A stretch of DNA of 64,000 nucleotides from Actinomycetota bacterium (GCA_016185305.1 JACPNV010000007.1:1-64000), one strand, 5' to 3'. Shown: positions 7,674 through 17,329, counted from the first letter of the stretch. Numbers and translations are program-made. Notes: generated by a model from the sequence alone, not told the origin.

Positions 7674-9791
7674 TCAGGCGGCGCCAACCGGTGCGAGCCG
7701 CGGGTTGGCCGGCGTGCCATCGACCAGGAACAGGCTCACCTGGTTCGGCCCGGGAGTGAAGCGGCTCTCGGGCAACACGGCCCAGAACTTCCCACCGAGC
7801 TCGGCGAGGGGGACGACGGCGACCACGGTGTTGTTGAGGGCCACCGCGAGCTGGCCGGTCGCGCCCGGGCTGGTCGTGCCGGTCACGAAGCAGTCGAGCG
7901 TCGAAGCGCTCGGGTCGAAGGTGCGGGTGAGCCCGTTGCCTTCGACGGTGGCGGTGACGCTCGGCGGCGGACCCTTCGGGAGGCTGTTGACGTCTCGGCC
8001 GATCAGCGAGGCGTAGTCGCCGAAGCGGTAGATGCGGAGGTCATCGTTGCCGGGCGGCGCCGCCCGCGAGGCGAGCACCCGCCGCTTGCCCTCGGCCGCG
8101 TCGAACTCCACGAACGCTCCCTTCGGAGCGATGGTGTCTTTGGTGTTGCGCATGGCCTTGCGAACCGAAGAGGTGTCGGGGGCGCGAAGCAGGGACCGGC
8201 CCGTCACCGGGTACGGGACCTGCATCTGCAACATGTCGGCGAACGTGGGAACGATGTCCATCGAGGTGGCGTTGCGGTCGTCGACCGTGCCGGGCGTGAG
8301 GCCGGGCCCGCGCATGAAGACCGGCACGTAGAGGAGGTCTTGCCAGTTCTCCTCGGTGAACGCCCGGAGCTGACCCTGACGGAAGCTCACGCCGTGATCA
8401 CCAGCGATGACGATCGCGGCACGGTCCCACAGGCCCGTGGCCTTGAGCTCGGCGATCATCTTGCCGAGTTGCGCGTCGGTGTACTGGAGCTGCTGGAGGT
8501 GGCGAGCCCGAGCCGAGCTGGCGCCGTAGGACGAGGTCCACTGGCCCGTCCATTGGTCGGCGCCGATGGGGAACTGCGGCCGGCCGTCGCCGCACACCCG
8601 CCCGTTCGGTGTGAGCTCCCAGGGAAGGTGGGGCAGCAGGAAGTGGGCGAAGTGCAGGGTCGCGTCGCCGCCGAGGCGCAAGCTGTTGACGAACGCCGCG
8701 GTGCGCGTGGGATCGTGCGCGTCCTCGGGCAGGAAGAACAGCGGGTTGCCGGTGTCGAAGCGGGCCGAGTTCGGTGTCTCGTCGGCGACGGCGGCCTGGT
8801 TGTTTCCCCGGATGGGGTCGAGCCAGAGCTGCGAGGCGCGGCTGAGCAATGCGGGCATGTCGCCGGCGTTGGCGCTGTAGGGCGCGCAGATGCTCGGGTC
8901 GCAGAGCTGGGTGGCGATCTCTTGCACGTCCATCTCGTAGGTCCCGCCCAGCATGGTGAACAGGCTGTCGGTGTAGACCGCCGAGGTCGGGGCTGCCAGC
9001 GACGCCGGAAGGTTGCCGGTGGTCATGGCCGGGATGGCCCAGTTCGATCCGGCCGCGACCGTGCTGAAGTTGCGGAACCAGGTGGAGTCCTTCGCCAGCG
9101 CGGCGAAGTTCGGGAACAGCGAGGCATCGATGCCGCCCTTGCCGTCGAGCAGCGAGGTGGCGGGCAGCTCGTCGAACACCACCATCACGATCGGGATGGG
9201 GTTGCCCGCCGTGGTGTCGAAGACCAGCGACGACGCCGATCGCGCGCTCAGCACGATGGGCGTCGCTTCCGAGGCGAAGAGGAACATGCTGACGAAGAGC
9301 AACGCCGCGACCGACAGGTAGCGCGGCCACGCTCGCAGGGCGTCCCAGCGGAACAGGAGGAACGCGGCGCCGGCCGCGACGAGGAGACCGAGGATCAAGC
9401 AGTAGATCGGAGCGAGGCCGGCCCGGCCGAGCGTCTGGGGCACCAGGAGGCCGGCGAGGATGGCGAGCACGATCTTGTGGGCGGCGAGCTCGGCGGGCCG
9501 CGACCGGAGGGCGAACAGCGCGGTTGCGCCCCAGAGGAGCACCGGTGGGACCAGCAGCAGCACGAACGCGAAGAACACGAGTTGCGCGGCGGTGAGGCGG
9601 CGGGCCACGAGGTCGTCGCCGGCTGCGCCGAAGATGGGTAGCACGGGCTGGATGACGACGAGTCCGCTCAGCCCGACCAGCTCGAGCAGCCGTGCGATCT
9701 CGAAGCGCGCCCTGGTTCCGCGTCGCAACGGTGCGGGGATTGTGGGACGGCGCAAGACGCTCACCTCGAGAGGGGCACTCGGGACGAACAC
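7674..9791 (-). CDS. Membrane-anchored sulfatase/alkaline-phosphatase-fold enzyme without C-x-P-x-R
   Basis: The protein is about 700 residues. About five hydrophobic helices fill residues 30-190 and a large extracytoplasmic domain follows. VMVVFDELPATSL is the first metal site, HFLLPHLPWE and IVIAGDHGVSFRQGQ are the later ones, as in sulfatases and phosphoglycerol or phosphoethanolamine transferases. The place of the nucleophile reads GSNWAIPAMTTGN, so there is no formylglycine Cys; a Thr or Ser nucleophile, as in LtaS-like transferases, is more likely. It heads an operon with lipoprotein D and the methyltransferase. The start could be GTG 9791 or GTG 9764; neither has a clear ribosome site. 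Confidence 0.82.
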   Translation of the reverse strand: MFVPSAPLEVSVLRRPTIPAPLRRGTRARFEIARLLELVGLSGLVVIQPVLPIFGAAGDDLVARRLTAAQLVFFAFVLLLVPPVLLWGATALFALRSRPAELAAHKIVLAILAGLLVPQTLGRAGLAPIYCLILGLLVAAGAAFLLFRWDALRAWPRYLSVAALLFVSMFLFASEATPIVLSARSASSLVFDTTAGNPIPIVMVVFDELPATSLLDGKGGIDASLFPNFAALAKDSTWFRNFSTVAAGSNWAIPAMTTGNLPASLAAPTSAVYTDSLFTMLGGTYEMDVQEIATQLCDPSICAPYSANAGDMPALLSRASQLWLDPIRGNNQAAVADETPNSARFDTGNPLFFLPEDAHDPTRTAAFVNSLRLGGDATLHFAHFLLPHLPWELTPNGRVCGDGRPQFPIGADQWTGQWTSSYGASSARARHLQQLQYTDAQLGKMIAELKATGLWDRAAIVIAGDHGVSFRQGQLRAFTEENWQDLLYVPVFMRGPGLTPGTVDDRNATSMDIVPTFADMLQMQVPYPVTGRSLLRAPDTSSVRKAMRNTKDTIAPKGAFVEFDAAEGKRRVLASRAAPPGNDDLRIYRFGDYASLIGRDVNSLPKGPPPSVTATVEGNGLTRTFDPSASTLDCFVTGTTSPGATGQLAVALNNTVVAVVPLAELGGKFWAVLPESRFTPGPNQVSLFLVDGTPANPRLAPVGAA

Positions 9792-9855
9792 CCTACCGTA
9801 GGGCGCGCGCCGGTCGAGTCGGGGTCAGGCAGACCGAGCGCGCCAGTCGCTGCAC

Positions 9856-9867
9856 TACCGTGACGCG
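9856..9867 (+). promoter_or_regulatory. Leaderless-type -10 element for the GT-C gene
   Basis: TACCGT at 9856-9861 is followed by six bases and ATG 9868, and no ribosome site precedes the ATG. The spacing predicts transcription starting at the start codon. Confidence 0.5.
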
Positions 9868-11412
9868 ATGGAGCCGAGGGGAGCCGCGGCCGGCGATGGC
9901 GGGGTGGACTCACCCGCGCGCGCCGAGCCGGCCGAGGGGTCGCCGGCTGTGCCCGAGCCTGCTGAGGTCGCGAGCCGCGAGGGCGAGCCCGGTCCCGTCC
10001 GGTGGTTCCGGCGTTTGTTCGTGGTGTACTGGCCGCTGCTCATCGTCTTCGCACTCGCCCTCGGTGTCCGCGTGTGGGCGGTCTCGACGTGGCTCCCCGC
10101 GTGCCCGTCGACCACGGCGACACGCTCGTCCCTCGACGACTGCTACGCCGTCGGCGGCGACGCCTACTACTACAGCTCGATGGCGAGGAACGTCGCCGAC
10201 GGCAACGGGTTCACCGTCCTCTCCTACAGCACGCTGACCAACGTGGACCTCGCTGACCATCCACCGGGCTATGTCCTGTTCCTGGCCATGCTCGACAAGG
10301 CCGGCCTCACCAGCTTCCAGGCCCACCGATACGTCCTCGCGTTCGTCGGCGCGGCCGGGGCTTCGCTCGTCGGGTTGCTCGGTTGGCGCCTCGGGGGTCG
10401 CCGCGAGCGGGCGACCGGTGTGACCGCGGGTGTCCTCGCCGCGGTGTACCCGGGGTTCTGGATGAGCGACGCCTACTACATGAGCGAATCGATCTTCGTC
10501 CCGTTGATCGCGCTCACCCTCCTGTGCGCGTACCGGCTCTGGCGCGAGCCCCGGATGTTGAATGCCGTGTTCCTCGGGGCCGCGGCCGGTGGCGCGTGGC
10601 TGGTTCGCGGCGAGGCCGCGCTGTTGCTCGGCCTGATCGCGGTCGGGTTCGTGCTGATGTCCCGGGCGGTGACGTTCTGGCGGCGCGTTCTGCTCGGCGG
10701 CGTGGCCAGCGCCGTGTGCGTCGGGCTGATGGTTCCCTGGGTCGTGTACAACCTCAACCGGTTCGACGAGCCGGTCTACGTCACGACCACCGGTACGGCG
10801 TTCGCGCTCAACTCGTGCGACGACGTCTGGTACGGCGAGGCCACGGGCTGGTACAGCTTCGGGTGCCTCAACGCATACACGGCGATCACGCTGCAGGAGG
10901 ATGGGGTGGTCACCGACGCCGGCGTCCGGGCGCGTGCGACCGCGTACATCCGTGAGAACCTCGCCGAGTACCCGCGTGTGGCGACCGTCCGTGTCTTGCG
11001 CGTCCTTGGGCTCTACTCGGTCGACGACACCATCGACCGGAACTATCTGGCCGAAGGGCGCAAGCAGGACGGCGTCCTCACCCAGGTGTGGATGTACTAC
11101 CCGATGGCTGCCCTCGCCATCGCCGGGTTGGTCCTGCTCCGCCGGCGGAGGGTGCCGATCAGCCCCCTCGTCGCCACCTTGCTCGCAGTGGTCGCCACCG
11201 TCGCCACGAGCTTCCCCATCTTCCGCTACCGGCTGGCGCTCGACACCGCGATCGTGCCCGCCGCCGCGGTTGCGCTCGTCGCGGGCGGCGTCTGGATCGC
11301 GAGCCGCATGCGCCGAGCACGCGGTGAGGGAAGCGACGCCGAAGATCCGCGACCCGCGGCACCAGAGATGCGCGACGAGTCCCACGAACCGCTGGCGCCA
11401 TCGGCGCCATGA
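9868..11412 (+). CDS. GT-C family membrane glycosyltransferase (PMT/ArnT-like)
   Basis: The product has 514 residues, with a Pro/Glu-rich cytoplasmic N-terminus and then about ten membrane segments starting at VVYWPLLIVFALALGVRVWAV. The first outer loop has DAYYYSSMARNVADGNGF, where the acidic residue is the usual GT-C catalytic or metal site, and DHPPGYVLFLAML follows; both are typical of the PMT_2 group that uses polyprenyl-phosphate sugars. It would add a sugar to a lipid-linked or surface acceptor outside the membrane. The SGNH esterase gene overlaps its stop by 4 bp (ATGA), so the two are translationally coupled. Donor and acceptor are not known. Confidence 0.85.
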   Translation: MEPRGAAAGDGGVDSPARAEPAEGSPAVPEPAEVASREGEPGPVRWFRRLFVVYWPLLIVFALALGVRVWAVSTWLPACPSTTATRSSLDDCYAVGGDAYYYSSMARNVADGNGFTVLSYSTLTNVDLADHPPGYVLFLAMLDKAGLTSFQAHRYVLAFVGAAGASLVGLLGWRLGGRRERATGVTAGVLAAVYPGFWMSDAYYMSESIFVPLIALTLLCAYRLWREPRMLNAVFLGAAAGGAWLVRGEAALLLGLIAVGFVLMSRAVTFWRRVLLGGVASAVCVGLMVPWVVYNLNRFDEPVYVTTTGTAFALNSCDDVWYGEATGWYSFGCLNAYTAITLQEDGVVTDAGVRARATAYIRENLAEYPRVATVRVLRVLGLYSVDDTIDRNYLAEGRKQDGVLTQVWMYYPMAALAIAGLVLLRRRRVPISPLVATLLAVVATVATSFPIFRYRLALDTAIVPAAAVALVAGGVWIASRMRRARGEGSDAEDPRPAAPEMRDESHEPLAPSAP

Positions 11413-12155
11413 CGGCGGCCGCGCCCGAGCGTCGTGACGGGGCGCCGGTGCGGCGTCGCCGCGTCATCGTCGCGCTTGTCGCATTCGTCGCGCTGGTGGC
11501 GATCTCGGTCCTTGCCGGCACGGGCGTGCTCGTGGGCCTGCGGTCAAGCCCCGAGGCTCACGCCGGCGACCTCGGCGCCGCCCGCGTCAGCGTGATCGGC
11601 GACAGCTTGACGAAGGCATCGGTCGCGGCGATCCGCGACGAGCTGGATGCCGGGGGATTCGTGCCCACCGTCGTGGACGGCATCAACGGTGAGGAGATCA
11701 TCAAGCGGCGCGACCAACTGGTGCAGGCCAGCCAGCCCGGAGGAGCAGACGTCGCCGTGATCGCGCTCGGCACGAACAACGTGTTCTTCGCTTCGGTCGA
11801 CGACCTGCGGCGCAAACCGATGGAAGCCAGCATCCGCGACCTCGATCAGGTGATCACCGACGTGCAGGAGGGTGTCGGCGGCGTCCGGCCCGCCACCCGG
11901 TGCCTCGTGTGGGTGAACGTGAACGACCGCACCGACACTGATGGTCTCCGGACGTGGGCGCCGGTCTTCAACCAGGCCGTCGCCGATCGGGCCCGCCGGG
12001 AGAACGTGGCGGGGCGGCCGATGCGTGTCGCGGACTGGGCGTCGTTCTCCCGCGCGCAGCCGTCGTACTTCGTCGAGGACGGCATCCACCTGACCACCGA
12101 CGGCCAGCGCGCCTACGCGAGGCTCATCCGCGAGACGATCGACACCTGCCGCTGA
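11409..12155 (+). CDS. Membrane-anchored SGNH/GDSL hydrolase
   Basis: The 248-residue protein has one N-terminal membrane helix (RVIVALVAFVALVAISVLAGTGVLV) and an outer SGNH domain. RVSVIGDSLTKAS is block I with the catalytic Ser, IALGTNNVFF carries the block III Asn, and VEDGIHLTTDG holds the Asp-x-x-His pair. It resembles the SGNH halves of the four acyltransferases nearby but stands alone. Its ATG overlaps the TGA of the glycosyltransferase gene. It probably removes or transfers acyl groups on a surface glycan made or modified by its partner. It is convergent with acyltransferase copy 2, with only 9 bp between stops. Confidence 0.85.
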   Translation: MTAAAPERRDGAPVRRRRVIVALVAFVALVAISVLAGTGVLVGLRSSPEAHAGDLGAARVSVIGDSLTKASVAAIRDELDAGGFVPTVVDGINGEEIIKRRDQLVQASQPGGADVAVIALGTNNVFFASVDDLRRKPMEASIRDLDQVITDVQEGVGGVRPATRCLVWVNVNDRTDTDGLRTWAPVFNQAVADRARRENVAGRPMRVADWASFSRAQPSYFVEDGIHLTTDGQRAYARLIRETIDTCR

Positions 12156-12164
12156 CGGTCGGGG

Positions 12165-14345
12165 TCAGCCTCCGGGTTTCTGGTTGGCCCACACGTCCCA
12201 GTACGACCAGAGCAGCTCCGGGCCGAGCCAGGCCGCGACGATGTCGCCGCCACCGCCACTGGCGGCGGTTGGGTGGATCCCGTCGACCCGCAGCGCCGTG
12301 TCGTAGATGCCGCCGGGCCAGTTGCGGAAGAACGAGTCGTACGGAACGACCCGGAACAAGGGGTACTTCTTGCCGGCGGCAGCCACGATCTGGTTGAGGC
12401 GGTTGATCCGGGCGGGGTCGCTGGCGGCGAACGGCTGGCCCTGGTAGCTCAGCCCGATGCCCCACTGCGCGGGCGGCTGTTGGAGCCACAGGATCGGCAC
12501 GCCGGCGGTGGCGAGCAGATCGAACAGCGCCGTGTACTCGCTCTTCAACCTGGCGTCGTACGCGGGATCGCCGGGGGCCCGCAGGGTCGAGTCGCCGTCG
12601 AGCGTGTGCTCGGTCGTGTCCCACAGGCTCTGCGAGACGACGATGAGGTCAGGCTGGACCTTCTCGAGCTGCTGGCGCCACCGCGGCTCCCAGTCGCAGT
12701 TGTCCGGGTTGTCGACCAGCACGACCTCTTTGAGCTGGTAGAGCTGGAGCTTCTGCCCGCCCCGGACGATGCCGCACCCGCGCACGCCACCGTTCACGGT
12801 CGCGAAGACCTGGTTCTTGACGCCCCACTTGCTGAGCACGTCGGCGAGCGAGACGGCCGTCGAGTCGCCGACGAGGAGCATTCGCAGCGGGCGATCCGGT
12901 CGCTGGCTCGTCTTGGGTGTCGGGGGCTTCGCGGCTCTGGTGCCCGGTGCCGGCGCAGGGAACGACGGGAGCGTCGTCGGTGGCGGAACGAACGGTCCGC
13001 TGGACGAGACGCGGCTGAGGTTCAAGTCGATGGTGAGCTGATCGTCGGCCTTGGCGATCTCCGGCGCCCTGGTGCCGAGGACCGATGCCAGCACCACCAG
13101 CGCGACGCCGGCGACGATCGCCGCCTGCCAGTTGCGGATGCCGAAGGGTCGCTCGCCCCGGCGGATCGGCATCTCCAGCAGGTAGTAGGACGCGATGGAC
13201 GCCGCGAGCGTGACGGCCATCCGCACCGCGAAGAGCGAGAGGCCGGGGAGCGGGAGCCGCTCGGGGCTCAGCCACAAGAAGATGATCCAGTGGTACACGT
13301 AGACGCCGTAGGAGATCTTGCCGAGGCTGCGAAGCACCCAGATGCCGAGGATCTTGCCCACCAGCGAGCCGGGCACGACGCAGCCCAGCACGAGCAGGGC
13401 GGAGACGATGGCGTACAGGGCGAGGCCGCTGTTGAACACGAACGGGCTCTCGCGCGGCAGGGTCAGCCACAAGAACATGGTCACGGCGAACGCCGCCAAC
13501 CCGACGCCAGAGAGCGCCCGGCGTTGCTGCTCGTTCCAGCCGGGCTCGGCGAGCGACCGGTTCGACAGCAGCACGGCGAGGAGGACACCGGCGAGCAGCT
13601 CGGCGCCGCGCGCGTCGGTGCCGAAGTAGAAGCGGTCCGGCGACATGGTGACGAGGTGCGGGAGCGCCGCAGAGAGCAGGAAGAGGCCGGCCACGAAGAA
13701 GCCGAACGTCTTCACCCGCATCTTGAAGACGCGGAGGCAGACGAAGATCACGAGCGGGTACACCAGGTAGAACTGCTCCTCGATGGCGAGGCTCCAGAAG
13801 TGCAGCAGCGGCGACGGCGAGTTGAACAGCTCTGCGTACGCCTGGCCCGACGAGACGAAGTTCCAGTTGGCGACGTAGAACTGGGCGCTCAGCAGGTCGC
13901 CGCGAAGGTTGGCGAGCTGCGTGTCGTTGGCGGCCCACCACCCGAAGGCGACCGCGAGGAACAGCCCGGCGTACGCGGCGGGCATGAGACGGCGGAAGCG
14001 ATGCACGAAGAAGCGCTTGATGTCGACGCTGCCGGTCTGTCGCTGCTCGCGGAGGATCAGGGTGGTGATGAGGAACCCGCTCAGGGTGAAGAACATCGAC
14101 ACCGCGAGGTATGCGCCCGGCACCGTGCGCACGTAGCCGCCGTGGTAGGTGACGACGAAGATCAGGCCGAGGCCGCGCAGGCCGTCGAGCCCCGCGAAGT
14201 ACGGGAGGCTCGCCTTCTTCGGCTTCACCGCGGCTGGTTCGAACAGCTTCGTGTCGGTGTCGCGGCGATCGTCCGCCACCGGCAGGTTCTTGCTCTGCTG
14301 TGGATCGGGTGGCGGAGTCTCGGCGACGGACTCCGTCGTCGTCAC
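12165..14345 (-). CDS. OafA-type membrane acyltransferase with C-terminal SGNH domain (copy 2)
   Basis: I place the start at GTG 14345 (726 residues) because GGAG lies upstream at a usable distance; an in-frame ORF continues to 14543 but its extra residues look non-coding. After a Pro/Thr-rich cytoplasmic tail come LDGLRGLGLIFVVTYHGGYV, SMFFTLSGFLITTL and SLAIEEQFYLVYPL of the acyltransferase-3 domain. The outer SGNH domain has LLVGDSTAVSLADVL and VDGIHPTAASG. A Pro/Thr/Lys linker joins the two halves. This copy is the most distant of the four in the window. It is divergent from lipoprotein E, with 264 bp between the starts. Confidence 0.9.
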   Translation of the reverse strand: MTTTESVAETPPPDPQQSKNLPVADDRRDTDTKLFEPAAVKPKKASLPYFAGLDGLRGLGLIFVVTYHGGYVRTVPGAYLAVSMFFTLSGFLITTLILREQRQTGSVDIKRFFVHRFRRLMPAAYAGLFLAVAFGWWAANDTQLANLRGDLLSAQFYVANWNFVSSGQAYAELFNSPSPLLHFWSLAIEEQFYLVYPLVIFVCLRVFKMRVKTFGFFVAGLFLLSAALPHLVTMSPDRFYFGTDARGAELLAGVLLAVLLSNRSLAEPGWNEQQRRALSGVGLAAFAVTMFLWLTLPRESPFVFNSGLALYAIVSALLVLGCVVPGSLVGKILGIWVLRSLGKISYGVYVYHWIIFLWLSPERLPLPGLSLFAVRMAVTLAASIASYYLLEMPIRRGERPFGIRNWQAAIVAGVALVVLASVLGTRAPEIAKADDQLTIDLNLSRVSSSGPFVPPPTTLPSFPAPAPGTRAAKPPTPKTSQRPDRPLRMLLVGDSTAVSLADVLSKWGVKNQVFATVNGGVRGCGIVRGGQKLQLYQLKEVVLVDNPDNCDWEPRWRQQLEKVQPDLIVVSQSLWDTTEHTLDGDSTLRAPGDPAYDARLKSEYTALFDLLATAGVPILWLQQPPAQWGIGLSYQGQPFAASDPARINRLNQIVAAAGKKYPLFRVVPYDSFFRNWPGGIYDTALRVDGIHPTAASGGGGDIVAAWLGPELLWSYWDVWANQKPGG

Positions 14346-14609
14346 CGGGGTTGCTCCGATGCTGGGCTCGACGAGCAACGGTGGGGCCGGCGCCGCACCA
14401 CGCGTCGTCCACCTCTGGTCGTGGCGGCAGCCCCCAAGTGATCTCTCCCTGACGTCCGCGGCCCACCTGAGGAGCGTGGCGTGATCACCGCCAGATCCGG
14501 GGCTGCTGGCTCGCCACCTTAGTCGTTCACCCGCGGCAGCCAAGCTCCCCGCTGGTGTGAGGCTACGTTGGTGCGCCGGTGCATCTGACCAGGGAGGACG
14601 ACGACACCC

Positions 14610-15044
14610 ATGACTGCCCGCCCCACCGGCGCGCTGATGTTGTCCGGCGTGCTCGTCCTCGCGGCCTGTGGGAGCTCCCCAGCCACCGGGGCGGCCGCGA
14701 CGGTCGGCGACAAGAGCCCGTTGAACAACGCCAAGGCGCCGACGACCACCGCAAGGCCCCGGAAGACCACGCCCGAGTGCAACGGCGTCTACACGATGCA
14801 GTCGCTCAGGCTCGCCCTGCGCCGCCCTTCGCCCGATGCGGCCAACCAGGGCAAGCTGCTCGGCGAGTACCGAACGCAGGCCGAGACGGTGAAGAAGCTG
14901 GCGCCGGACATCGCCGGCCAGATCGACCAGCGAGTCGCGCTCACGACGAAGGCCACCTTCGGTACGCTCACCGCGCCCGAGTCACAGACCTCGGATCAGG
15001 TGGACAAGGCCATCAACGCGTGGTGGGAAGCCCGCTGCCTTTGA
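14610..15044 (+). CDS. Small two-cysteine lipoprotein E (unnamed family)
   Basis: The 144-residue product has a lipobox VLAAC with Cys20, a Lys/Thr/Pro linker and then TPECNGVYTM, KKLAPDIAGQIDQR and AWWEARCL. TPECN is identical in lipoprotein F. AGGGAGG lies about ten bases before the ATG and a TACGTT box about 40 bp upstream. It sits between two minus-strand acyltransferase genes, divergent from copy 2 and convergent with copy 3. Function unknown. Confidence 0.8.
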   Translation: MTARPTGALMLSGVLVLAACGSSPATGAAATVGDKSPLNNAKAPTTTARPRKTTPECNGVYTMQSLRLALRRPSPDAANQGKLLGEYRTQAETVKKLAPDIAGQIDQRVALTTKATFGTLTAPESQTSDQVDKAINAWWEARCL

Positions 15045-15078
15045 GCCGTGCGGCGTGCGTCGGGCATAGAGAGCTGCG

Positions 15079-17166
15079 TCAAGGCTTGGCGCCGGTGAGC
15101 TTCTGCAGCGTCGGCGCCATCCAGTTCCACACGACGACCGCGCCTTCCTTGGAGAAGTGGATGCCGTCGTTGCTCATCGAGACGCCGTCGATCGTGGCGC
15201 GGTAGCGGACCCCGTCCGGGCAGAGCAGCCGGTTCAGGTCGACGAGTGACACCCCGTTCGAGGACCGTTCGCGGGCGACCTCGGCGAGCACCTTGTTCAC
15301 CTCGGTCACCCGCCTCGGCGCGTCGGGCTCGGTGGTCGGGCGCTTCGGCGTCTCCGCCTCGAAGTCGATGCACGGCATCGTCGCGAGCACGACCTTCCCG
15401 CCCTGCGCCCTGAGCACGTCGATGGCTTTGGTCAGCGATGCCTTGAACAGATCTCGCCAGGCGGCCGAGCCGACCGTGATCTCTTCGTAGCCACCCTGGC
15501 CGTCGGGGACGCGGCGGTCATAGATGTCCCAGCTCCAGGCGAGCACCACGCTGGCACGGGGGTTCACGCGCGAGACGGCGTCGGCCCACTTCGCCGGCCA
15601 CTGGTCGCAGCCCGTTCCCTGCTTCTGGGGACTCCCGCCGATGACGTAGTCCGCGTCGATGATGCCGCAGCCGAGCTGCGTGGCGAGCCGGACGGCCATG
15701 CCGGTCGTGGCATCGGCGCTCTTGGCGAACACGCCCCCGCCGAAGGAGTACGCCTGGGAGTCGCCGGCCACGAGGACGACGGGTCGCCCGCCGGTGGCGG
15801 TGCTGTTCACGTCGGCGCCGGCCTCGCTGCCCGTCCCTCCCGCTCCTGCTTCGGGGGGCGCGCCGGTGAACAGCAGCAGGCTGGCGATGATGGCCAGGAC
15901 GGCGCCTCCAGCGATCATCCGGGACCGTTTGGTCGGTAGGCCTCGCACACGCAGGGGTTGCTCGTAGAAGCGGTACGAGACATAGGCGATCGCGAACACC
16001 GCCCCGAGGCGGGCCACCGCGAGCATCCAACCGTCGACCGGCATCCGGTCGTCGTTCATGATCAGGAAGAGCGGGAAGTGCCAGACGTACAGGCTGTAGG
16101 ACAAGACGCCGACGACCGCGATCGGGGCCCACGCCATGACGTCGCCGGCAACCGTGCGCCGGCCCGACATCAGGCACACGATCGCGGTGGCGGTGAGCAG
16201 ATCGACGAGCAAGAACCCGCCGTAGAAGAGCCAGTGCGCGCCCCGTGGCGTCAAGACCAGCAGGGCCGCGAGCGCGGCGAGCGAGGCCAGCCCGGCGAGC
16301 TCGAGCACGAGATAGGGGACCTTCTTCAGGTCGACCCGCTGCAAGATGAACGCCAGCGCGACGCCGATCAGGACGGCTTGCAGCCGGGAGTCGGTGCCGT
16401 AGTAGACGCGGGAAGGATCGCCATCCCCTTTGAGGTTGAAGAACGTCTGGGCCCAGCCCGGCAGCGAGTCGGGGTTGATGCCGAAGGGCCAGAGCCCCTC
16501 GGCGACGAGGTCGCCCATGCGGGTGAGGAACATCATCCACCCGGCCGCGAGCGCCGCCGCGACCACCGACAGCACGATCCACCGGCGGCGGTGGACCGCC
16601 CAGATGCCAAAGCCGAGGGCGAGCCCCATCGCCACGACGACGTAGAACTGCTCCTCTATGGACAGCGACCACGTGTGCTGGAGCGGCGAGGGGCTGCCGA
16701 AGCGCGCGAAGTAGCTCTGGCCGTTGATGAGGTACCACCAGTTCGAGGTGTAGGTCATCGTGGCGATGCCGTCGCTGCGTATGGTGCCGCGCTCGACGGC
16801 GGACGGGCCGAAGGGCTCGGGCAGCATCGTCCAGACCACGACGAGGCCGACGACGGCGACCAGGGCAGGCGCGAGACGTCGCACCCGTCGCGTCCAGAAT
16901 CCCTTGAGGCTGATGCGGTCGGTGTTCTTGCGCTCGATGATCAGCAGGGTCGTGATCAGGAAGCCGCTGATCACGAAGAACACCTCCACCCCGATGGGCC
17001 CGCCGTCGCCCATCCAGCTCACATCGAGGTGGTAGAAGAGCACCGCGAGGATGGCGAGACCCCGCAGCCCGTCGAGGCCACGGACGTAGGGAAGCCGGCG
17101 GTGCTCGCCGATCTGCTCGGTCTGCTCGAAGCCGCGCAGATCGGTGATCGTCGGGGGCGCCGTCAT
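15079..17166 (-). CDS. OafA-type membrane acyltransferase with C-terminal SGNH domain (copy 3)
   Basis: The product has 695 residues from ATG 17166 (a TTG lies directly before it). The acyltransferase-3 half has LDGLRGLAILAVLFYHLDVSWMGD, EVFFVISGFLITTL and SLSIEEQFYVVVAM. The SGNH half has LVAGDSQAYSFGGG and NDGIHFSKEG. It is the closest relative of copy 1 here: both share a GDGDPSR-x-Y-x-GTD loop, TMPCID and a near-identical last block ending in VVWNWM/L, which suggests duplication within the island. A TACACT box lies about 45 bp upstream. It is divergent from lipoprotein F and converges on lipoprotein E. Confidence 0.92.
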   Translation of the reverse strand: MTAPPTITDLRGFEQTEQIGEHRRLPYVRGLDGLRGLAILAVLFYHLDVSWMGDGGPIGVEVFFVISGFLITTLLIIERKNTDRISLKGFWTRRVRRLAPALVAVVGLVVVWTMLPEPFGPSAVERGTIRSDGIATMTYTSNWWYLINGQSYFARFGSPSPLQHTWSLSIEEQFYVVVAMGLALGFGIWAVHRRRWIVLSVVAAALAAGWMMFLTRMGDLVAEGLWPFGINPDSLPGWAQTFFNLKGDGDPSRVYYGTDSRLQAVLIGVALAFILQRVDLKKVPYLVLELAGLASLAALAALLVLTPRGAHWLFYGGFLLVDLLTATAIVCLMSGRRTVAGDVMAWAPIAVVGVLSYSLYVWHFPLFLIMNDDRMPVDGWMLAVARLGAVFAIAYVSYRFYEQPLRVRGLPTKRSRMIAGGAVLAIIASLLLFTGAPPEAGAGGTGSEAGADVNSTATGGRPVVLVAGDSQAYSFGGGVFAKSADATTGMAVRLATQLGCGIIDADYVIGGSPQKQGTGCDQWPAKWADAVSRVNPRASVVLAWSWDIYDRRVPDGQGGYEEITVGSAAWRDLFKASLTKAIDVLRAQGGKVVLATMPCIDFEAETPKRPTTEPDAPRRVTEVNKVLAEVARERSSNGVSLVDLNRLLCPDGVRYRATIDGVSMSNDGIHFSKEGAVVVWNWMAPTLQKLTGAKP

Positions 17167-17329
17167 CAAGAGTCGCTTCGCCGGAGAAGGAGAACCGCCC
17201 GAGTGTAGTGACGCCGGATCAGGCGGGGCCGCGCGTGGCCGTGCGTGGCCCGAGCAAGGTCGGCGGCGCGCCGGTCGGGCGACCTGCGTTGGCTACAGTT
17301 GCTGCTTCGGTTCTGGACCTGGAGGAGAC

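Noticed and set aside
7593-9641. A 682-codon plus-strand frame opposite the sulfatase-fold gene
   Set aside because: The minus-strand frame has clear metal sites and membrane helices; the plus-strand product is Arg/Gly/Glu-rich and featureless.
12273-14441. A 722-codon plus-strand frame opposite acyltransferase copy 2
   Set aside because: The composition is that of an antisense frame; the acyltransferase and SGNH motifs are all on the minus strand.
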